Below, one piece after another: positions 1 through 9,904 of a DNA stretch of 19,306 bases. Under the pieces are notes generated by a model. That model saw only the letters and a program-made list of their open reading frames with translations. It made no database searches and was not told where the DNA came from. The position numbers and the translations under genes are program-made. The DNA lies in the NCBI GenBank assembly GCA_009783525.1, contig WRDG01000009.1, positions 1 through 19,306 on the forward strand, given 5' to 3'. The DNA is from Defluviitaleaceae bacterium (GTDB lineage: Bacteria > Bacillota > Clostridia > Lachnospirales > WQUN01). How positions within the stretch are numbered: position 1 is the first letter of the stretch; each line of letters starts with the position of its first letter.

Positions 1-2
1 AA

Positions 3-2201
<2,199 letters not shown>

Positions 2202-2219
2202 ACAGGGGAGAGTGTTGAC

Positions 2220-3425
2220 ATGAAATCAGCGACAGCAATAAGTTACGAGTTGGACGACATCCTATACGCGGCGGACGAATTAACAGATCAAATAAAAGAA
2301 AGGATCGAGCTTGCAAAAAATTCCGTAGCGATTTTGCACGGGCAGCCCGATATGGAAATAGGCGAACTGTCGGCGGCTATAAGCGAAAGGCTCGGCTGCA
2401 GGGTTGTCGGCGGAACTACGGCGGCCGGCGCGCTGCTGACCAACGAAGGCTATCACGAGCTTGCCGTGGTACTGCATGTCTTTACCGACGACAACTGCTT
2501 GTTTGCCGCCGCGATAAGCGACTCAATGACAAACGATCCGGACAGCGAAATAAAAATTACCTACAGGCGCGCACTTTTAAACTTAAAAGAACAGGACCCG
2601 TCCGCAGAACCCAAAATGGTTATGTGCATGGCAACCATAGTGCCGAGCATAGCGACGGACAATATTTTGCAGTCCGTTTCAAACCTTTGCGGAGGCATGC
2701 CGGTGTTCGGATATAACGCGGGCGACGACTTCGAATTTTGCAAACAGCAGGTCTACCTCGACGGCGAGTCTGGCGGCGATAAAATCGTTATCATGCTTAT
2801 GGCGGGAGACATAAGGCCGATTTTTCAAACCGCAAACCTCGCGGGAAAAAAAGCGCTCGAAAAAAGACTCGTCACCAAGTCGCGCGACAATGTCATCATC
2901 GAAATAGAAGGCAGGCCCGCGGCGGAGTACTTAAAAAATTTCCCGTTTATTAACGACGAAACAGTGACGCTGTTCAATTACCAATTTTTTGTGGAAATGC
3001 AGAACGACGCGTTTAACGACGGCATACCGGTATCGCGCGCGCTAAAATCTTACGACAGGGAAACGGGCGAAATAACATGCTTTGCCAATGTGCCCGAAAA
3101 TTCTTACATCGGATTGCTTTATTGCGACGGCAACGACGTGGCGAACACAACCGAGCAGGGTTTAAAAGATTTTTTAAGGCAGCTTGACGAAGCGGCCGGC
3201 GGCTATAAATACACGGCGGTGCTTGCCGCGACATGCAGCCTTAGAAATATGTTTTTGACAGACATGAAAAAAACCGAAGGCGATTTGATAAAAAACATGA
3301 TGCCTTCGGATTTAACTGTTTCGGGGCTGTACGTTTTCGGCGAAATGGCGCCCACGAGCGTCATGGAAAACAACAAGGCCGTCAACCGGTTCCACAACGC
3401 CACATTTACTCTGTGCGCATTTTAA
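2220..3425 (+). CDS. FIST-domain sensory protein (FIST_N plus FIST_C)
   Basis: 401-residue soluble protein without signal peptide or membrane segment. It has the layout of FIST (F-box and intracellular signal transduction) proteins: FIST_N about 35-230 with VVGGTTAAG at 62-70, and FIST_C about 235-395 ending in GLYVFGEMAPTSV and RFHNATFT, a characteristic end of this family. FIST domains are proposed to bind small ligands such as amino acids and are often encoded beside kinases or diguanylate cyclases. A clear SD (AGGGGAG, 2204-2210) precedes the ATG. It sits between two hybrid kinases (18 bp after one, 3 bp before the other), so it probably acts as a soluble input or adaptor for one or both. 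No kinase, HAMP or effector domain is fused to it. Confidence 0.9.
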   Translation: MKSATAISYELDDILYAADELTDQIKERIELAKNSVAILHGQPDMEIGELSAAISERLGCRVVGGTTAAGALLTNEGYHELAVVLHVFTDDNCLFAAAISDSMTNDPDSEIKITYRRALLNLKEQDPSAEPKMVMCMATIVPSIATDNILQSVSNLCGGMPVFGYNAGDDFEFCKQQVYLDGESGGDKIVIMLMAGDIRPIFQTANLAGKKALEKRLVTKSRDNVIIEIEGRPAAEYLKNFPFINDETVTLFNYQFFVEMQNDAFNDGIPVSRALKSYDRETGEITCFANVPENSYIGLLYCDGNDVANTTEQGLKDFLRQLDEAAGGYKYTAVLAATCSLRNMFLTDMKKTEGDLIKNMMPSDLTVSGLYVFGEMAPTSVMENNKAVNRFHNATFTLCAF

Positions 3426-3428
3426 ACC

Positions 3429-5111
3429 ATGCCCGACAAAGAATTGATCGTCGAGCTTAACGCATTAAAAAGGAAGTTCGCACGGCTCCAAAAAGAAAAC
3501 GAAAACGTGATGCACCTGTATAAGCAGGCGGCTTCTTTGCGCGACTTCAACGAAAAGGCAAAAGAAATTCAAATTCAATATAATCAAATGCTGCGCGAGA
3601 ATTGCCCCGACGAAATTTATCTGCTCGACATGAATTTTTGCGTTTTGATCTGCACATATCCCGCAAAAGAGAGGTTCAAACGCGACATAACCGGCGAGCC
3701 CTTTTTATCATTGACGGAAGAAAGCTTCGGAAACAATTTTATGCGCGAGCTCAGCTCCCATTTGCTGAGGCATTTCGAATCATATAAAAACACAACTCAA
3801 AAGGAACCCGCGCAAAAAGGCCATTGCCATCTTGAAGCCGACGGCGGGCAAAAATTTTTTTATTCGGTAAACATTTCGCCGGCCTACGGTATTTCCGGCG
3901 AGCTTGCGGGAGTAGTCGTCCTGATACACGACAACACCGAAATGAACAACGCGAATATCCGCGCCGAGGCCGCGACCCGCGCAAAAAGCAATTTTTTGGC
4001 GAACATGAGCCACGAAATACGCACGCCGCTTAACGCCATAGTCGGCATGACAAACATCGGAATGACTACGCCGGACCCCGACCGGAAGGCGTACTGCTTC
4101 AACAGGATAAGCGACGCGAGCAATCATTTGCTCGGGATCATCAACGATATTTTAGACATGTCAAAAATTGAGTCGGGCAGGTTTGAGCTTTCGCCCTGCG
4201 AATTCGATTTTGAAAAACTCCTGCATAATATAATCAACGTGATAACGTTCCGCGCAGACGAGCATAAACAAAAGCTGCTGATGTCGTGCGACAAGAGGAT
4301 ACCCAACAACTTGATTTGCGACGACCAGCGTTTGTCGCAGGTAATTACCAACCTGCTCGGCAACGCTTTAAAGTTTACGCCGGACGGCGGTTCGGTTTCG
4401 GTAAACGCGGAGCTGCTCGGCGAAAAAGGAAACGTCTGCGAAATACAGGTCAACGTGACGGACACAGGCATCGGCATAAGCGCGGAGCAGCAGGAACGGC
4501 TGTTCGTTTCGTTCCAGCAGGCCGAAGCGACCACCGCGCGAAAATTCGGAGGCACGGGTCTCGGGTTGATCATTTCAAAAAATATTGTCGAAATGATGGG
4601 CGGGCGTATTTGGATCGTTTCGGAGCTTGGCATGGGCGCGACGTTTTCGTTCACGTTTAAAGCCGAGCGCGCAGGCGGGGTGCATTACGAGCCGCTGCAG
4701 AACGAAAGCGTGAAAGAGGATCTCACCGAAAAATTTTCCGGCTGCCGCCTGCTGCTTGCGGAGGACGTCGAAATAAACCGCGAAATAGTTGCGGCTATTT
4801 TGGAACCGACGAAAATCCAAATCGATTTTGCGGAAAACGGACTGGAAGCGGTTAAAATGTTCAGCGAAGCTGAAGACGCTTACGATATGATTTTTATGGA
4901 TTTGCAAATGCCTGAAATGGACGGCTACGAAGCGACGCGGAAAATCCGCGCGATCGGTTCGCACCGCGCGGCCGCCGTACCGATAATCGCGATGACCGCA
5001 AACGTTTTCCGCGAAGACGTGGAGCGCTGCATCGAGTCCGGCATGAACGGGCACATAGGCAAGCCGCTCGATTTCGACGAAGTGATTGAACAGATGGAAA
5101 AATATATTTAA
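3429..5111 (+). CDS. Soluble hybrid histidine kinase with N-terminal coiled coil, PAS-like domain and C-terminal receiver
   Basis: 560-residue cytoplasmic kinase. Residues 1-55 form a heptad-rich coiled coil, about 58-172 a PAS-like sensor, then HisKA with MSHEIRTPLNAIVGM (His195), HATPase with Asn312, DTGIGI (345-350) and GGTGLGL (374-380), and a receiver (about 438-560) with LLLAED, phospho-acceptor Asp491 in MDLQMPEMDG and Lys545. No transmembrane segment is present, so it senses a cytoplasmic signal or acts through a partner. The ATG lies 3 bp after the FIST stop codon with no obvious SD, which suggests translational coupling. Its kinase and receiver parts closely resemble those of the first kinase in this operon (shared EINREIVAA, DFAENG, MPEMDGYEATR, EDVE), so the two are paralogs with different sensor halves. 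No DNA-binding output domain is present. Confidence 0.93.
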   Translation: MPDKELIVELNALKRKFARLQKENENVMHLYKQAASLRDFNEKAKEIQIQYNQMLRENCPDEIYLLDMNFCVLICTYPAKERFKRDITGEPFLSLTEESFGNNFMRELSSHLLRHFESYKNTTQKEPAQKGHCHLEADGGQKFFYSVNISPAYGISGELAGVVVLIHDNTEMNNANIRAEAATRAKSNFLANMSHEIRTPLNAIVGMTNIGMTTPDPDRKAYCFNRISDASNHLLGIINDILDMSKIESGRFELSPCEFDFEKLLHNIINVITFRADEHKQKLLMSCDKRIPNNLICDDQRLSQVITNLLGNALKFTPDGGSVSVNAELLGEKGNVCEIQVNVTDTGIGISAEQQERLFVSFQQAEATTARKFGGTGLGLIISKNIVEMMGGRIWIVSELGMGATFSFTFKAERAGGVHYEPLQNESVKEDLTEKFSGCRLLLAEDVEINREIVAAILEPTKIQIDFAENGLEAVKMFSEAEDAYDMIFMDLQMPEMDGYEATRKIRAIGSHRAAAVPIIAMTANVFREDVERCIESGMNGHIGKPLDFDEVIEQMEKYI

Positions 5112-5135
5112 AACCGCGCGAGCGGTTTTTTTTTT
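5111..5135. terminator. Intrinsic terminator between convergent kinase operon and ecfT
   Basis: Stem AAACCGC (5111-5117), GNRA-type loop GCGA, stem GCGGTTT (5122-5128), then an uninterrupted T run to 5135. It overlaps the stop codon of the kinase gene and abuts the stop of ecfT. On the + strand it is a good Rho-independent terminator; on the - strand the tail is A/T-rich but less regular, so it may work both ways. Confidence 0.85.
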
Positions 5136-5934
5136 ACGCCATTTTTGTAAGCCACAGCAACACGCTGTACGCGGCTAAAATTATTATCGCGGCCGCGTCC
5201 CTGCCGCGCAGCTTCATGACCTTCATTTTTGTCCGACCCGTGTCGCCGCGGTAGCAGCGCGCGTCCATTGCGACCGCGAGCTCGTCCGCGCGGCGGAAGG
5301 CCGATACGAACAGCGGCACAAGCAGCGGTATCAGGTTTTTTGCGCGCTTCATTATGCTACCAGTGACAAAATCCGCGCCGCGCGCCGTTTGCGCCTTAAT
5401 TATTTTGTCCGTTTCCTCAAGGAGCGTCGGAATAAAACGCAGCGCGATTGTCATCATCATGGCGATTTCGTGCGTCGGGACCTTTATTTTTTTTAGCGGC
5501 TTCAATAAATATTCGAGGGCGTCGGTCAACTGTATGGGCGAAGTGGTCAGAGTCATTACCGATGAAGCGGTTATGAGCAGCGCGAGGCGTATAACCATTC
5601 GCGCGGCGGTTATTGCGCCCTCGTACGATATACGGATAAACTGCCACTCCAATAAAACTGTCTCGCCCGGATTGAAAAAAATATTGAAAACCGCCGCGAA
5701 CACTATAATAAATAAAATCGATCTGATGCCGCGCAGCAGCAGCCTCGGCGGCACGCCGGACAAAACGATCACCGCCGACAGCAATATAAACGCAGCAAGG
5801 TATCCGTAAAAATTATCCGCATAAAAAAGCGAGACTATAAAAAAAAACGTGCCGGCGAGCTTCACGCGGGCGTCCAATGCGTGTATCACCGAATCGCCCG
5901 GATAAAATTGTCCTATCGTGAGTTTAATGTTCAT
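5134..5934 (-). CDS. ecfT: ECF transporter transmembrane component EcfT
   Basis: Integral membrane T component of an energy-coupling factor transporter; it links the two ATPases to a vitamin- or metal-binding S subunit. The 266 residues start with IGQFYPGDSVIHALDARVKL, the usual EcfT opening, followed by several hydrophobic helices. The two coupling-helix motifs are visible: ARG at 184-186 (AQTARGAD) and ARC at 225-227 (AMDARCYRG), the latter a common variant of the second ARG. Length is normal. The start overlaps the end of ecfA2 by 11 bp, so the genes are co-transcribed and probably translationally coupled. No S component follows; the frame ends at the terminator next to the kinase operon. 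Confidence 0.93.
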   Translation of the reverse strand: MNIKLTIGQFYPGDSVIHALDARVKLAGTFFFIVSLFYADNFYGYLAAFILLSAVIVLSGVPPRLLLRGIRSILFIIVFAAVFNIFFNPGETVLLEWQFIRISYEGAITAARMVIRLALLITASSVMTLTTSPIQLTDALEYLLKPLKKIKVPTHEIAMMMTIALRFIPTLLEETDKIIKAQTARGADFVTGSIMKRAKNLIPLLVPLFVSAFRRADELAVAMDARCYRGDTGRTKMKVMKLRGRDAAAIIILAAYSVLLWLTKMA

Positions 5935-6775
5935 ACAATTTTTTTATGGCTTGCGCAGCCGCTTCCGCGGTAAAAATATTCTGCGGCAAATCCGCGCCGC
6001 GTTTTATCAGCTCGCGCAGCAGCAAATAAACTTGCGGCACCGCCAATCCTATTTTTGCCAATTTATCCGCTTCGCGGAAAACTTCCGCGGGGCTGCCCGA
6101 AAATTCGATGCGCCCGTTGTTCATTACAAAAATAATGTCCGCCAGCCGCGCCACGTCATCCATGCCGTGCGAAACCAAAATGACTGTGTTGCCCGCCGAT
6201 TCGTGCATTTTTTTTATCTGCCCCAAAATTTCGTTTTTGCCGCGCGGATCAAGCCCCGCCGTAGGTTCGTCAAGAATTAAAACTTCGGGCTTCATTGCAA
6301 GCACGCCCGCAATGGCGGCCCTTCTTTTTTGCCCGCCCGACAATTCGAACGGCGAAAGCTGCGCGGCTTCTTTCGGCAGCCCCACCCATTCGAGCGCTTC
6401 CGCGACCCTGCGCGAAACCTCGTCCGAAGAAAGCCCCATATTTTGCGGCCCGAATGCGATGTCTTTTTGTACGGTCGTTTCAAACAGCTGATGCTCCGGA
6501 TATTGAAATACGAGCCCGACTTTTTCGCGCAGCCGCTTCCGCTTTTTTTTATCTGCCGCGAACAGGTCTTCGCCGTCAAGCCATACTTTTCCCGACGTGG
6601 GTTCAAGCAGCGCGTTAAAGTGCTGTATGAGCGTGCTCTTGCCCGAGCCCGTGTGCCCTATTACGCCCGCGAACGCGCCCTTCGGCACCGACATTGTAAT
6701 GCCGTCCAGCGCTTTTTTTTCGAAGACCGTCCCCCGCTGGTATATATGGGTCAAATTTTCTGCTGCAAGTATCAT
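5924..6775 (-). CDS. ecfA2: ECF transporter ATP-binding protein EcfA2
   Basis: Cytoplasmic ABC ATPase that pairs with EcfA1 and drives EcfT. In its 283 residues I see Walker A GHTGSGKS (40-47), a Q-loop FQYPEHQLF (90-98), ABC signature LSGGQ (145-149), Walker B VLILDEP (165-171) followed by TAGLDPRGK, and the H-loop His203. The DEPTAGLDP form and the FQYPEHQLF Q-loop are typical of EcfA2 rather than EcfA1. The start overlaps the ecfA1 stop by 4 bp (ATGA type). Calling it A2 rather than A1 rests on these motifs and gene order. Confidence 0.93.
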   Translation of the reverse strand: MILAAENLTHIYQRGTVFEKKALDGITMSVPKGAFAGVIGHTGSGKSTLIQHFNALLEPTSGKVWLDGEDLFAADKKKRKRLREKVGLVFQYPEHQLFETTVQKDIAFGPQNMGLSSDEVSRRVAEALEWVGLPKEAAQLSPFELSGGQKRRAAIAGVLAMKPEVLILDEPTAGLDPRGKNEILGQIKKMHESAGNTVILVSHGMDDVARLADIIFVMNNGRIEFSGSPAEVFREADKLAKIGLAVPQVYLLLRELIKRGADLPQNIFTAEAAAQAIKKLYEH

Positions 6776-7620
6776 AACTTTAACGCGGCGGTCAATTCAA
6801 AAAGCATTTCGCCGACGGTGAGCACGCCGCGAGATACCGGCACACCGAGATCTGCGAGCTCATGAGCGAGCGCAGTCATATGCGGGACGTCCAAACCCAG
6901 TTCCCTTAATTTTTTGCTTTGCCCGAATATCTCGCGCGGACTGCCGTCCATTTCAATCACGCCTTCGTTCATAACGAACACGCGGTTCGCAATAACTACC
7001 TCTTCCATAAAATGAGTTATCAAAATAATTGTTATCCCCTCGCCGTTAAGCGCGGCAACGGTTTCCAAAACTTCGCTGCGCCCCAAAGGGTCAAGCATGG
7101 CAGTCGCTTCGTCGAACACAATACAGTCGGGCCGCATGGCAAGCACGCCCGCTATTGCCACGCGCTGCTTTTGCCCGCCCGAAAGAATATGCGGCGCAGC
7201 CTTGGCAAAGTCCGCCATCCGCACGGCGGCAAGCGATCCGTCCACTCTGCGGCGTATTTCGCCGGGCTCCACGCCGAGGTTTTCCGGCCCGAACGCGACG
7301 TCTTCTTCCACAACCGAAGCGATGATCTGGTTGTCCGGGTTTTGAAAAACCATTCCGGTGCTTTTGCGCACCTGCCAAATATTTTCCTCTTTTGACGTTG
7401 CCGCGCCGTTTACCCAAAGCGTGCCGGAGGTGGGCGAAAGCAGCGCGTTGAGGTGCTTGGCGAACGTGCTCTTGCCCGAACCGTTACGCCCTACAACCGC
7501 AACGAACTCACCCTTCTGTATTTCGGCATCGACGCCGTTTAAGGCGACATAATTAGCCGGCGCGCTGTCCTCTTCGGCCGTTTGCGTGTATTCGAAATAA
7601 ATTTGCTCCGCTTTAAACAT
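6772..7620 (-). CDS. ecfA1: ECF transporter ATP-binding protein EcfA1
   Basis: First gene of the ECF energising operon, an ABC ATPase of 282 residues. Walker A is GRNGSGKS (44-51), the Q-loop FQNPDNQII (92-100), the signature LSGGQ (146-150), Walker B CIVFDEA (166-172) followed by TAMLDPLGR, and the H-loop His203. DEATAMLDP with the FQNPDNQ Q-loop is the EcfA1 pattern. The SD GGGGGAG lies about 7 bases before the ATG, inside a hairpin (separate entry). With EcfA2 and EcfT it forms a group II module normally shared by several S components encoded elsewhere. Confidence 0.93.
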   Translation of the reverse strand: MFKAEQIYFEYTQTAEEDSAPANYVALNGVDAEIQKGEFVAVVGRNGSGKSTFAKHLNALLSPTSGTLWVNGAATSKEENIWQVRKSTGMVFQNPDNQIIASVVEEDVAFGPENLGVEPGEIRRRVDGSLAAVRMADFAKAAPHILSGGQKQRVAIAGVLAMRPDCIVFDEATAMLDPLGRSEVLETVAALNGEGITIILITHFMEEVVIANRVFVMNEGVIEMDGSPREIFGQSKKLRELGLDVPHMTALAHELADLGVPVSRGVLTVGEMLFELTAALKL

Positions 7621-7650
7621 AAAAAAACTCCCCCGACAAACAACGGGGAG
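7621..7650 (-). promoter_or_regulatory. Hairpin enclosing the ecfA1 ribosome-binding site, followed by a 7-U run
   Basis: On the - strand the ecfA1 leader reads CTCCCC, an 11-12 base loop, GGGGAG, TTTTTTT and then ATG. The 3' arm of the hairpin (7628-7633) is the SD itself, and the U7 run is the spacer to the start codon. The same element could therefore act as a weak intrinsic terminator or as an SD-sequestering hairpin. The stem is only 6 bp (7 with one bulge). No known riboswitch fold is recognised upstream. Confidence 0.5.
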
Positions 7651-7715
7651 ATTATCATCTTTTCATTCGGCGGGCAATAATTTATACGCCTATTATTTTT
7701 TTGCGGCATATATCC

Positions 7716-7878
7716 TATTACTCCGGCACTTAAATATAGCAATTTCGTACGGCTATTTTCGCGCCGCATTTCGTCAACTCATTCTTGCGTACTGCTTGAG
7801 TACGCGGCGGTTTCGTTTCCTTATTCGGCACAAAAATATCGCGTACGCCTCTTGCTATATTTAATTGCCGGAGTAATA
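7716..7878. repeat. 163-bp near-palindromic element with 27-bp terminal inverted repeats (MITE/REPIN-like)
   Basis: The ends 7716-7742 and 7852-7878 are inverted copies of each other with 26 of 27 positions matching (core ATTACTCCGGCA ... TATAGCAA). Inside the arms, weaker inverted similarity continues (CGTACG, ATTTT and GCCG blocks on both sides) to a central hairpin GCGTACT / AGTACGC (7787-7805), which sits at the midpoint. No open reading frame is inside. A flanking TA on each side would fit a TA target duplication, but TA is self-complementary and could simply be part of the palindrome. A partial copy lies at 18481. It occupies most of the intergenic region between ecfA1 and the lipoprotein gene; 7651-7715 shows nothing else convincing. 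Confidence 0.75.
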
Positions 7879-7882
7879 TAAT
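7852..7882 (+). promoter_or_regulatory. Putative promoter formed by the right end of the palindromic element
   Basis: A perfect TATAAT (7877-7882) straddles the right boundary of the inverted repeat, with TTGCTA (7852-7857) upstream at a rather long 19-base spacing. Transcription would start near 7889, about 20 bases before the lipoprotein ATG, leaving room for the GGAG at 7897-7900. The -10 box is convincing; the -35 is weak. Confidence 0.5.
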
Positions 7883-7909
7883 GCGAATAAAAAAACGGAG
7901 CCGTTACGA

Positions 7910-9430
7910 ATGAAAAAAATTATTTTATTTTTATTGCCGCTCGTTTTCGTTTTGACTTCGTGCGGAAAAAAAACCGACGAAAAAAATAACGGCGGCGCCT
8001 TTAACGGCAGCCGCAACGATATTATTGTGCAAATGGGCGAGCAGATTCTCAATGTCGTAATTCCCGGCGGGCCCGAATGGTACGCGGTCTTTGCAGACTT
8101 TTCGAAATCCTTTACGAAAATTTATCCGAACATAACGGTCGAGTTCATAAGACAGGACGGATATTATTCTTTGGGCAATTATTTTAAGCGCGACGAAGAT
8201 CTGCGCGGCGAATACGAATATGCGGTGTACGGGATGCTGTCCGGCTCGGATCCGCCCGACATGTTCATGGCGCCGCGGACATACCTGCCCTACAGCGATT
8301 TTTTTTATGAATATTTAGCGGATTTTTATCAAATAATTTACGGCGACAATCTGTTTGATCCCGCCGATTATTTTATGAACGCCGTCGACGCTTATTCGGC
8401 CGGCGGGAAGCTGTTCGAATTCCCAATCAATTTTAATTTTAGATACATAGCGGTAAACGCTTCGATGCCCCAAAGTTTAACAGACGAATTCGAAAAAAAA
8501 GATTTTGCCGATTGGTTTTGGCTTTTGGATATTTACGACAGCGGCTACGGAACATTGGACGGAAGGTATTGGAACGTTTACCCCGGTTTTTTTTACGACG
8601 ACGCCGTCGCCTATACCGCAAGCGCGTTTTTGGATTACATCGAGGGTTCGGGCCGGCTTGACGACATCGCATACAACGAGCTGCTGCTGCGGGCGATGCT
8701 TGAGCCCGAGCTTACCGAAGCCTGGCAAAGTTTAAGCGGCGCGACGCCCCGTGACGAAAAATTGCTGCGTGAAAATTATATGTTCGCAAAACTCGCGCAT
8801 GACGCCTGGCAGTTTTTGTTTCCCGCCGAAACAGGCGGCGGCCACGAATTTATTCACCCCGTCCCCTTCGCCGACGAACACGGCCGCCTGCTGCTGCTGC
8901 AGGATCGTTATTCCGTAAATTTTTGCATAAGCGAGCAGTCGCAAAAAAAAGAGCTCGCATGGGAATTTATCAAGCACACCATGACGCCGGAAGCGAACGG
9001 CTACGGCGAAATTTATAGGGAGCTGCCGCACATAAAGCCCCTGCTGACGGGCGGATCAATATACAAACCCACTTACATGGCAGTGTACGACCGCCAAATA
9101 AAAAGCCGCCTCGAAAAGCTGGCGGCTGATCCCTACAACATGAAATACGCGGGCGACACGGAAAGCCTCCGCGCCGTTATCGAAAAACAAATGGATCAAA
9201 TCTCTTCAATGACCGCGCGCGTTATTCCGTTTTACGCTTCGGTTAACAAAAAAATTTATGCGTTTAAAACGCGCGGCTCGAGCGAGGACGAGCCGACGGG
9301 CGGCCTGCCGTTTTTAATTTACGCGGAGCTCGCATCCATGTACGGCAAGGAGCGTCTGCTGCCGTTTTGGCCCCTGCCCGCGGGCTTCACGTTTAATTTT
9401 GAACTGTGGGCGCTCGAATCGGTCAATTGA
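7910..9430 (+). CDS. Extracellular solute-binding lipoprotein (family 1 type)
   Basis: 506-residue secreted lipoprotein. The N-terminus is a lipoprotein signal: MKK, a hydrophobic core, and lipobox LTSC with Cys18 as the lipidation site, followed by a charged flexible linker. The rest (VVIPGGPEWYAVFADFSKSF, PNITVEF, SDPPDMFM, FPINFNFRYIAVNASM, then KKELAWEFIKHTM near the middle/C-terminal part) follows the pattern of ABC-transporter substrate-binding proteins for sugars or oligosaccharides. A GGAG sits about 9 bases before the ATG. No permease or ATPase gene accompanies it: the next + strand gene is 5.8 kb away, and the neighbours on the - strand are an ECF module, which uses S components and not lipoproteins. 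Substrate unknown; it may serve a remote ABC transporter or act as a receptor. Confidence 0.8.
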   Translation: MKKIILFLLPLVFVLTSCGKKTDEKNNGGAFNGSRNDIIVQMGEQILNVVIPGGPEWYAVFADFSKSFTKIYPNITVEFIRQDGYYSLGNYFKRDEDLRGEYEYAVYGMLSGSDPPDMFMAPRTYLPYSDFFYEYLADFYQIIYGDNLFDPADYFMNAVDAYSAGGKLFEFPINFNFRYIAVNASMPQSLTDEFEKKDFADWFWLLDIYDSGYGTLDGRYWNVYPGFFYDDAVAYTASAFLDYIEGSGRLDDIAYNELLLRAMLEPELTEAWQSLSGATPRDEKLLRENYMFAKLAHDAWQFLFPAETGGGHEFIHPVPFADEHGRLLLLQDRYSVNFCISEQSQKKELAWEFIKHTMTPEANGYGEIYRELPHIKPLLTGGSIYKPTYMAVYDRQIKSRLEKLAADPYNMKYAGDTESLRAVIEKQMDQISSMTARVIPFYASVNKKIYAFKTRGSSEDEPTGGLPFLIYAELASMYGKERLLPFWPLPAGFTFNFELWALESVN

Positions 9431-9435
9431 ACACA

Positions 9436-9458
9436 GAAACTCCAACGGAGTTTCTTCC
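9436..9458. terminator. Terminator hairpin after the lipoprotein gene (GAAACTCC family)
   Basis: Perfect 8-bp stem GAAACTCC (9436-9443), loop AAC, GGAGTTTC (9447-9454), then TTCCTT. It lies 6 bases after the lipoprotein stop codon. The same stem with a different loop occurs at 18542-18560, with matching flanks (ACAC before, TTC after). Confidence 0.7.
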
Positions 9459-9466
9459 TTACGATC

Positions 9467-9484
9467 TGCCGCCGTTGTGCGGCA
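9467..9484. terminator. Second hairpin in the convergent gap, likely 3' end of the small Gly/Arg-rich gene
   Basis: Stem TGCCGC (9467-9472), loop CGTTGT, stem GCGGCA (9479-9484). It lies 20 bases beyond the stop of the - strand gene at 9505. There is no strong T run on either strand, so termination here would be weak or would combine with the neighbouring hairpin. Confidence 0.45.
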
Positions 9485-9504
9485 ATATTTTCAAACGAAT
9501 TATT

Positions 9505-9876
9505 TTATGCGAATATAATTAATAAAAACACCGCAGCTAAAACTATGACGGAAGCCGACGCAAAAATAAACGTCATGCATCCGCCGCCGTAATGCCTGTG
9601 CGGCATATGCCCCCAGCCGCCCCTGCGCGGATGGAAGTGCGGCCGAAACATCGGCCTCGGCCTGTAGACCGGCCGCGTCACTATAACGGGCCTTGGCCTG
9701 TACACCGCCCTCGGCGGCGACCTGTACCCGCCTCCAAACCCCGCAGACGGCCGCGACCCCAGCCCGCCGCCGCGCGATATGCCGCCGCCGCCCATCCGTC
9801 CGCCGGAAAAACTTCTGCCGCCGCCGCCGTAGCTTCTTCCTCCGCCGCCCATTCCGCGGCCTCCGCCTCTGCCCAT
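9505..9876 (-). CDS. Small Gly/Arg-rich membrane protein, paralog of the TPM protein N-terminus
   Basis: 123-residue protein of unknown function. Residues 1-50 are low-complexity Gly/Arg/Ser (GRGGGRGMGGGGRS, SFSGGRMGGGG, SRPSAGFGG), 51-85 are Arg/Pro repeats (YRPRP units), then an HPRRGGWG/HYGGGC stretch and one C-terminal hydrophobic helix (about 101-122). With no signal peptide and a strongly basic N-terminus, it should be tail-anchored with the Gly/Arg part in the cytoplasm. The first 100 residues align almost residue by residue with residues 1-85 of the protein at 10681-11685, and the DNA is similar too, so it is a partial duplication. SD GAGGTGA lies 3-10 bases upstream of the ATG. It follows pspA but is separated from it by a strong terminator. 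Composition bias makes homology searches unreliable. Confidence 0.72.
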   Translation of the reverse strand: MGRGGGRGMGGGGRSYGGGGRSFSGGRMGGGGISRGGGLGSRPSAGFGGGYRSPPRAVYRPRPVIVTRPVYRPRPMFRPHFHPRRGGWGHMPHRHYGGGCMTFIFASASVIVLAAVFLLIIFA

Positions 9877-9904
9877 ATCGTCACCTCATAGATAATTTTT
9901 CGAA

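Noticed and set aside
7716..7878. Riboswitch or CRISPR-like reading of the repeat region upstream of ecfA1
   Set aside because: The structure is one long palindrome with symmetric ends, not a repeat-spacer array, and no conserved riboswitch core is recognisable.
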